From an uncultured Mycoplasmatota bacterium (GTDB lineage: Bacteria; Bacillota_I; Bacilli_A; RF39; UBA660), in the NCBI GenBank assembly GCA_900547225.1, contig URFW01000001.1:124001-188000 (forward strand): 64,000 bases of DNA, given 5' to 3'. Positions 60,768 to 64,000 of the stretch are shown here, piece after piece. Each line of letters begins with the position of its first letter. Position 1 is the first letter of the stretch. Below the pieces are notes generated by a model. The model did not search any database. It saw nothing but the letters and a program-made list of their open reading frames with translations, and had not been told where the DNA came from. Made by a program: the position numbers and the translations under genes.

Positions 60768-61805
60768 ATGAATAAACCATATTTAATAGCAGAAATGGGT
60801 GTAAATTTTTATGATACTGCTAAACAAATGGATATTACACCATTAGAAGCAGCTAAGTTATATATTGATAAAGCTGCAGAAGCTGGAATTGATTGTGCTA
60901 AGTTTCAATCATATAAAGCAAATACAATTGTTTCAAAAAATTCGCCAGCTTATTGGGATACTACAAAAGAACCAACAAAAACACAATATGAATTATTTTT
61001 AAAACATGATAGCTTTGGTGAAAAGGAATATAAAGAACTTTGTGATTATACTCATAAAAATGGAATGGATTTTACTTCAACTCCTTTTGATTATGCTTCG
61101 GCCGATTATTTGAATGACATGGTAGATTTTTATAAAATTTCTTCTTCAGATTTATCAAATATTCCATTTATTGAATATGTTGCTGCTAAGGGTAAACCAA
61201 TGGTTGTATCAGTAGGTGCTGCATATCTATCAGAAGTTGATGAAGCTATAAGAGCAATGAAAAAGGTTGGTAATAATGATATAACAATTTTGCATTGCGT
61301 ACTATCTTATCCAACTAATCCTCAGGATGCTAATTTAAAGGTTATAGAAACTTTAAAAAAAGATTTCCCAGATGTTAAAGTAGGTTTTAGTGATCATGTT
61401 GCACCAGATTCTACAATGATGACTCTTGCAACAGCATATTTATTAGGTGCAGAAGTAATTGAAAAACATTTTACGCTTGATAAAACATTACCTGGAAATG
61501 ATCATTATCATGCTGGGGATCCATCTGATTTTAAAAAGGCAATAGAAAATTTTAAATGGATTGATGAAGTTTTAGGTAGCCCAGAAAAAACGGTATTAGA
61601 TTGTGAACTAGTTCCAAGAAGAGAGGCAAGACGTTCGTTAGTTTTAACTAGAGATATGAAGGCAGGAGAAGTAATCAAAGAAAGTGATTTAATGCCAAAG
61701 CGACCTGGAACAGGTATTTCACCAAAATTTACTGATATTGTAATTGGAAGAAGTGTAAAAGAGGATTTAAAAGAAGATACGATATTAACTTGGGACAAAA
61801 TTTAA
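60768..61805 (+). CDS. neuB: NeuB-family nonulosonate synthase
   Basis: NeuB-type enzymes condense a 6-carbon amino sugar with phosphoenolpyruvate to give sialic, legionaminic or pseudaminic acid. The 345-residue protein has the TIM barrel start YLIAEMGVNFYDT, KFQSYKANTIVS, TPFDYASADYL, YPTNPQDANL and FSDHV, and a C-terminal antifreeze-like SAF domain (about 285-345: LVLTRDMKAGEVIKESDLMPKRPGTG). The product sugar is not fixed by sequence. Starts with AAGGAGAG. Neighbouring fusion would activate the product. Confidence 0.9.
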   Translation: MNKPYLIAEMGVNFYDTAKQMDITPLEAAKLYIDKAAEAGIDCAKFQSYKANTIVSKNSPAYWDTTKEPTKTQYELFLKHDSFGEKEYKELCDYTHKNGMDFTSTPFDYASADYLNDMVDFYKISSSDLSNIPFIEYVAAKGKPMVVSVGAAYLSEVDEAIRAMKKVGNNDITILHCVLSYPTNPQDANLKVIETLKKDFPDVKVGFSDHVAPDSTMMTLATAYLLGAEVIEKHFTLDKTLPGNDHYHAGDPSDFKKAIENFKWIDEVLGSPEKTVLDCELVPRREARRSLVLTRDMKAGEVIKESDLMPKRPGTGISPKFTDIVIGRSVKEDLKEDTILTWDKI

Positions 61806-61862
61806 ATATCTAACAATAACTGGTATAATTAAATTATGAAGAAATAGAAAGAAGGTTTTAAT

Positions 61863-63269
61863 ATGAAATTTAAAAAAAGAAATATATTAAGTATAATAAG
61901 TTTTATTATAGCAATGGTTTTAATATTTTTAATATTTAAAATTGATATGTTACCAGTTAAGTATAGTGTATTAGTATCAATATTATTACTATTTATTCAA
62001 GCTATATTTATTGTGCTTTTAAATAATAAAAGGAAAGTATTTAAAGTAATTAGTAGTATAATTCTTATTTTATCTTCTGTTATAAATATAATATTTATAT
62101 ATTATTTATCAGTTACTAATAGTTATTTAAATAAGTCTTTTAGTAATGTTATAGAAGCTAAGACTGAGTATTATGTAATTTCTCTTAAGAAGAATAATTA
62201 TAAGGAATCAGATATAAAAGGGAATATTGCTACTTATAAGTCTACTTTAAATATTGATGATGCTTTTAATAAGCTTAGTAAGTCTTATAAGGTTAATAAT
62301 GTATCTTATAATGATTTAAATAAAATGATTTCTAGTGTTTCTGATAATACTAATAGATTTATGTTAATGGATAGTTCTAGTTATGAAATAGTATTTAGTT
62401 TAAATAAGGATTTAAAAAGAGATGATTATGATATTATATATAAATTTAATTTATATAAGAAGATTAAAACAAAGGATAGTAAATCAGATAATTTTAATGT
62501 ATTTATAGGGGGTCGTGATTTTGCTAAACTAATGGATTTTAATATGATTCTTTCTATTAATACTAAAAATAATACTGTCCTTATGACTAGTATACCAAGG
62601 GATTATTATTTAGAAGTTCCAGGTAAGAATGGTTTAAAGGATAAATTAAGTTTTATAAATGCTTATGGTGAAGATATGAATAGAAAAACACTAGAAAAAT
62701 TATTTGATACTAAAATAGATTATCAAGTAATATTTAATACTAGTAGTTTAGTTAAGATTACTGATTATGTAGGTGGTATAGAATTTTGTTCTGATAAGTC
62801 TTATACAACTACTCATGCTTTAATAGAGGACTCTTATGATGATAGTAAAGGAGTTAAGTTTAGAGTAAAAAAAGGTTGCCAACATTTAAATGGAATTCAA
62901 ACTTTAACAGTAGCTAGAGAAAGATTAAATCTATATGGTGGTGATAAAGCAAGACAAGAAAATTGTCAAAAAATTATGTTAGCAATTTTTAAGAAATTAG
63001 CAAGTTCTAAAACTTTAGTTAATTATAATGAGACTTTAAATGAATTAAGTTATTTATATGAAACTAATATATCTAGAAGTATTGTTAGTTCTTTAATAAG
63101 TAATTATATAGATAATCCTAAAGATTGGACTATAAATTATCAAATTGTAGATGGTACAGCTGGAAATGATTTAGTTCATTCTTCAAGTACCTTAAAGGAC
63201 TATGTTACATATCCTAACTATGATATGGTAAATGAAGCTAAGTTAAAAATAAAAGAAGTATTAAAATAA
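61863..63269 (+). CDS. LytR-CpsA-Psr (LCP) glycopolymer ligase
   Basis: LCP enzymes move polymers from undecaprenyl carrier to peptidoglycan. The 468-residue protein has three N-terminal membrane helices within residues 8-90, an accessory outer domain, and the LCP core from about 215: FNVFIGGRDF, VLMTSIPRDYYLEVPG with the catalytic Arg, DYQVIFNTSSLVKITDYVGGIEF, QHLNGIQTLTVARER and DKARQENCQK. Closing gene of the EPS locus; it would attach this polymer to the wall. Preceded by AAAGAAGG and followed by a terminator. Confidence 0.88.
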   Translation: MKFKKRNILSIISFIIAMVLIFLIFKIDMLPVKYSVLVSILLLFIQAIFIVLLNNKRKVFKVISSIILILSSVINIIFIYYLSVTNSYLNKSFSNVIEAKTEYYVISLKKNNYKESDIKGNIATYKSTLNIDDAFNKLSKSYKVNNVSYNDLNKMISSVSDNTNRFMLMDSSSYEIVFSLNKDLKRDDYDIIYKFNLYKKIKTKDSKSDNFNVFIGGRDFAKLMDFNMILSINTKNNTVLMTSIPRDYYLEVPGKNGLKDKLSFINAYGEDMNRKTLEKLFDTKIDYQVIFNTSSLVKITDYVGGIEFCSDKSYTTTHALIEDSYDDSKGVKFRVKKGCQHLNGIQTLTVARERLNLYGGDKARQENCQKIMLAIFKKLASSKTLVNYNETLNELSYLYETNISRSIVSSLISNYIDNPKDWTINYQIVDGTAGNDLVHSSSTLKDYVTYPNYDMVNEAKLKIKEVLK

Positions 63270-63299
63270 AAAAGTGTCATAAAACGACACTTTTTTTAT
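63266..63299 (+). terminator. Terminator at end of EPS locus
   Basis: Stem AAAAAAGTGTC/GACACTTTTTTT with 7-base loop and T run. Confidence 0.8.
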
Positions 63300-63341
63300 T
63301 TTTGATGTTTTATTATATAAAACTAAAAAAGGAGAGAGTTT

Positions 63342-64000
63342 ATGAATGAACTAAAAGAATGCACAGAAAAAATGTTTGAGGATATAAAACATATAGATGA
63401 AGAAGGTAATGAATATTGGCTAGCAAGAGAATTGCAAATTGCTTTAGATTATAAAAAATGGCAAAAGTTTATAAATGTAATAGAAAATGCAAAAATAGCT
63501 TGTGAACAAAGTAATTTTATAATTGAAGACCATATTACCCAAGTGGGTAAAATGGTTGATATTGGATCAGGAGCAAAAAGAAAACAGGTTGATTATAAAT
63601 TATCAAGATATGCTTGTTATTTAATTGCACAAAATGGTGATTCAAGAAAAAAGACAATAGCTCTTGCTCAAACTTATTTTGCAATCCAAACTAGAAAACA
63701 AGAATTATCTGAAAAAGAGTATTCAATGTTAACTGAAGATGAAAAAAGATTCTACCAAAGAAACTTAACTAGAAAAGGAAATTATTCTTTAAATATGGTT
63801 GCAAGAAATGTAGGTGTTAGAAACTTTGATAAATTTCATAATGCTGGATATAAAGGATTATATGGTGGTGAAACTGCAAATGATATAGCAAGAAGAAAGA
63901 AATTAAGATATAGAGAAGACATTCTAGATAATATGGGAAGTGAAGAATTAGCGGCCAACCTTTTTCGTATAACTCAAACTGAATCAAAATTAAAAAGAGA
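63342..64000 (+). CDS. dinD: DinD-like DNA damage-inducible protein (3' partial)
   Basis: The frame runs off the right edge; 219 codons are seen. The product starts with an IDEEGNEYWLARELQIALDYKKWQKFINVIENA segment, the BRO-N/DinD start, then VDYKLSRYACYLIAQNGD and KTIALAQTYFAIQTRKQE, which are DinD hallmarks. DinD inhibits RecA activity in E. coli; in Bacteria with mobile DNA it is often an accessory gene. ATG 63342 follows AAAAAAGGAGAG. Full length would be about 270-290 residues. No SOS box is recognised upstream. Confidence 0.85.
   Translation, partial: MNELKECTEKMFEDIKHIDEEGNEYWLARELQIALDYKKWQKFINVIENAKIACEQSNFIIEDHITQVGKMVDIGSGAKRKQVDYKLSRYACYLIAQNGDSRKKTIALAQTYFAIQTRKQELSEKEYSMLTEDEKRFYQRNLTRKGNYSLNMVARNVGVRNFDKFHNAGYKGLYGGETANDIARRKKLRYREDILDNMGSEELAANLFRITQTESKLKR

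Noticed and set aside
1..64000. Mycoplasma-like code with TGA as Trp
   Set aside because: Several genes end in TGA at sensible family lengths (20359, 27563, 32726) and Trp is always TGG, so the standard stop set applies.

Overview
The window is very AT-rich, densely packed bacterial chromosome, with most genes on the + strand. It looks like a low-GC member of the Bacillota, class Bacilli, close to the wall-bearing relatives of Mollicutes found in guts. The evidence is the gene set (YvcK, MiaB next to a YlbF/YmcA protein, a SipW-type peptidase, T-box leaders, YfmF/YfmH-like peptidases, FtsK/SpoIIIE) and the GGTGA/AGGAGG ribosome binding sites. TGA is used as a stop (for example in the glycosylase gene ending at 20359 and the prepilin gene ending at 32726), so the Mycoplasma code is not in use. 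MurC, MurD, lipid-linked glycan genes and an LCP ligase show that the cell has a peptidoglycan wall. The genus-level placement is inference.

Layout. 1-4365 is the edge of a conjugation-type module: a two-domain wall hydrolase, a lipoprotein and a VirD4/TraG coupling protein. It is followed by a single-domain rhodanese and a short DUF1016-like gene remnant. 4971-34851 is mostly housekeeping: rmuC, scpAB, tRNA-Leu, murC, tRNA-Met, galE, an MBL hydrolase-yvcK run, a short RelA/SpoT homologue with a PAP2 phosphatase and an OGG-type glycosylase, ftsK, deoD, an M16 peptidase pair, an ABC-2 exporter, an ABC-F ATPase, a prepilin-like protein carrying a BspA-like repeat region, and yebC. 34853-37597 is one serine T-box unit of four genes ending in serS. 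37679-43891 holds murD, miaB-ymcA, two tandem small paralogues and a protein built of degenerate internal repeats.

43940-47372 is the most distinctive block: a TasA/camelysin-like secreted protein, a SipW-type signal peptidase with a large extra membrane domain, and a DUF5305 membrane protein. This resembles a matrix-fibre export unit. tyrS with its own, apparently compact, T-box follows. Then come a cadherin-like surface protein and a complete-looking Wzx/Wzy exopolysaccharide locus (49822-63269): Wzz-like protein, tyrosine kinase, PHP phosphatase, priming transferase, glycosyltransferases, polymerase, flippase, nonulosonic-acid activation and synthesis genes, and an LCP ligase. The window ends inside a dinD-like gene.

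The surface genes fit together. The EPS locus would make and attach a nonulosonate-containing polymer, while the SipW block would secrete a protein fibre or surface protein. The early steps of nonulosonate synthesis are not in the window. The glycosyltransferase core (52330-59135) is poor in the ACGT tetramer compared with the core genes, consistent with horizontal acquisition.
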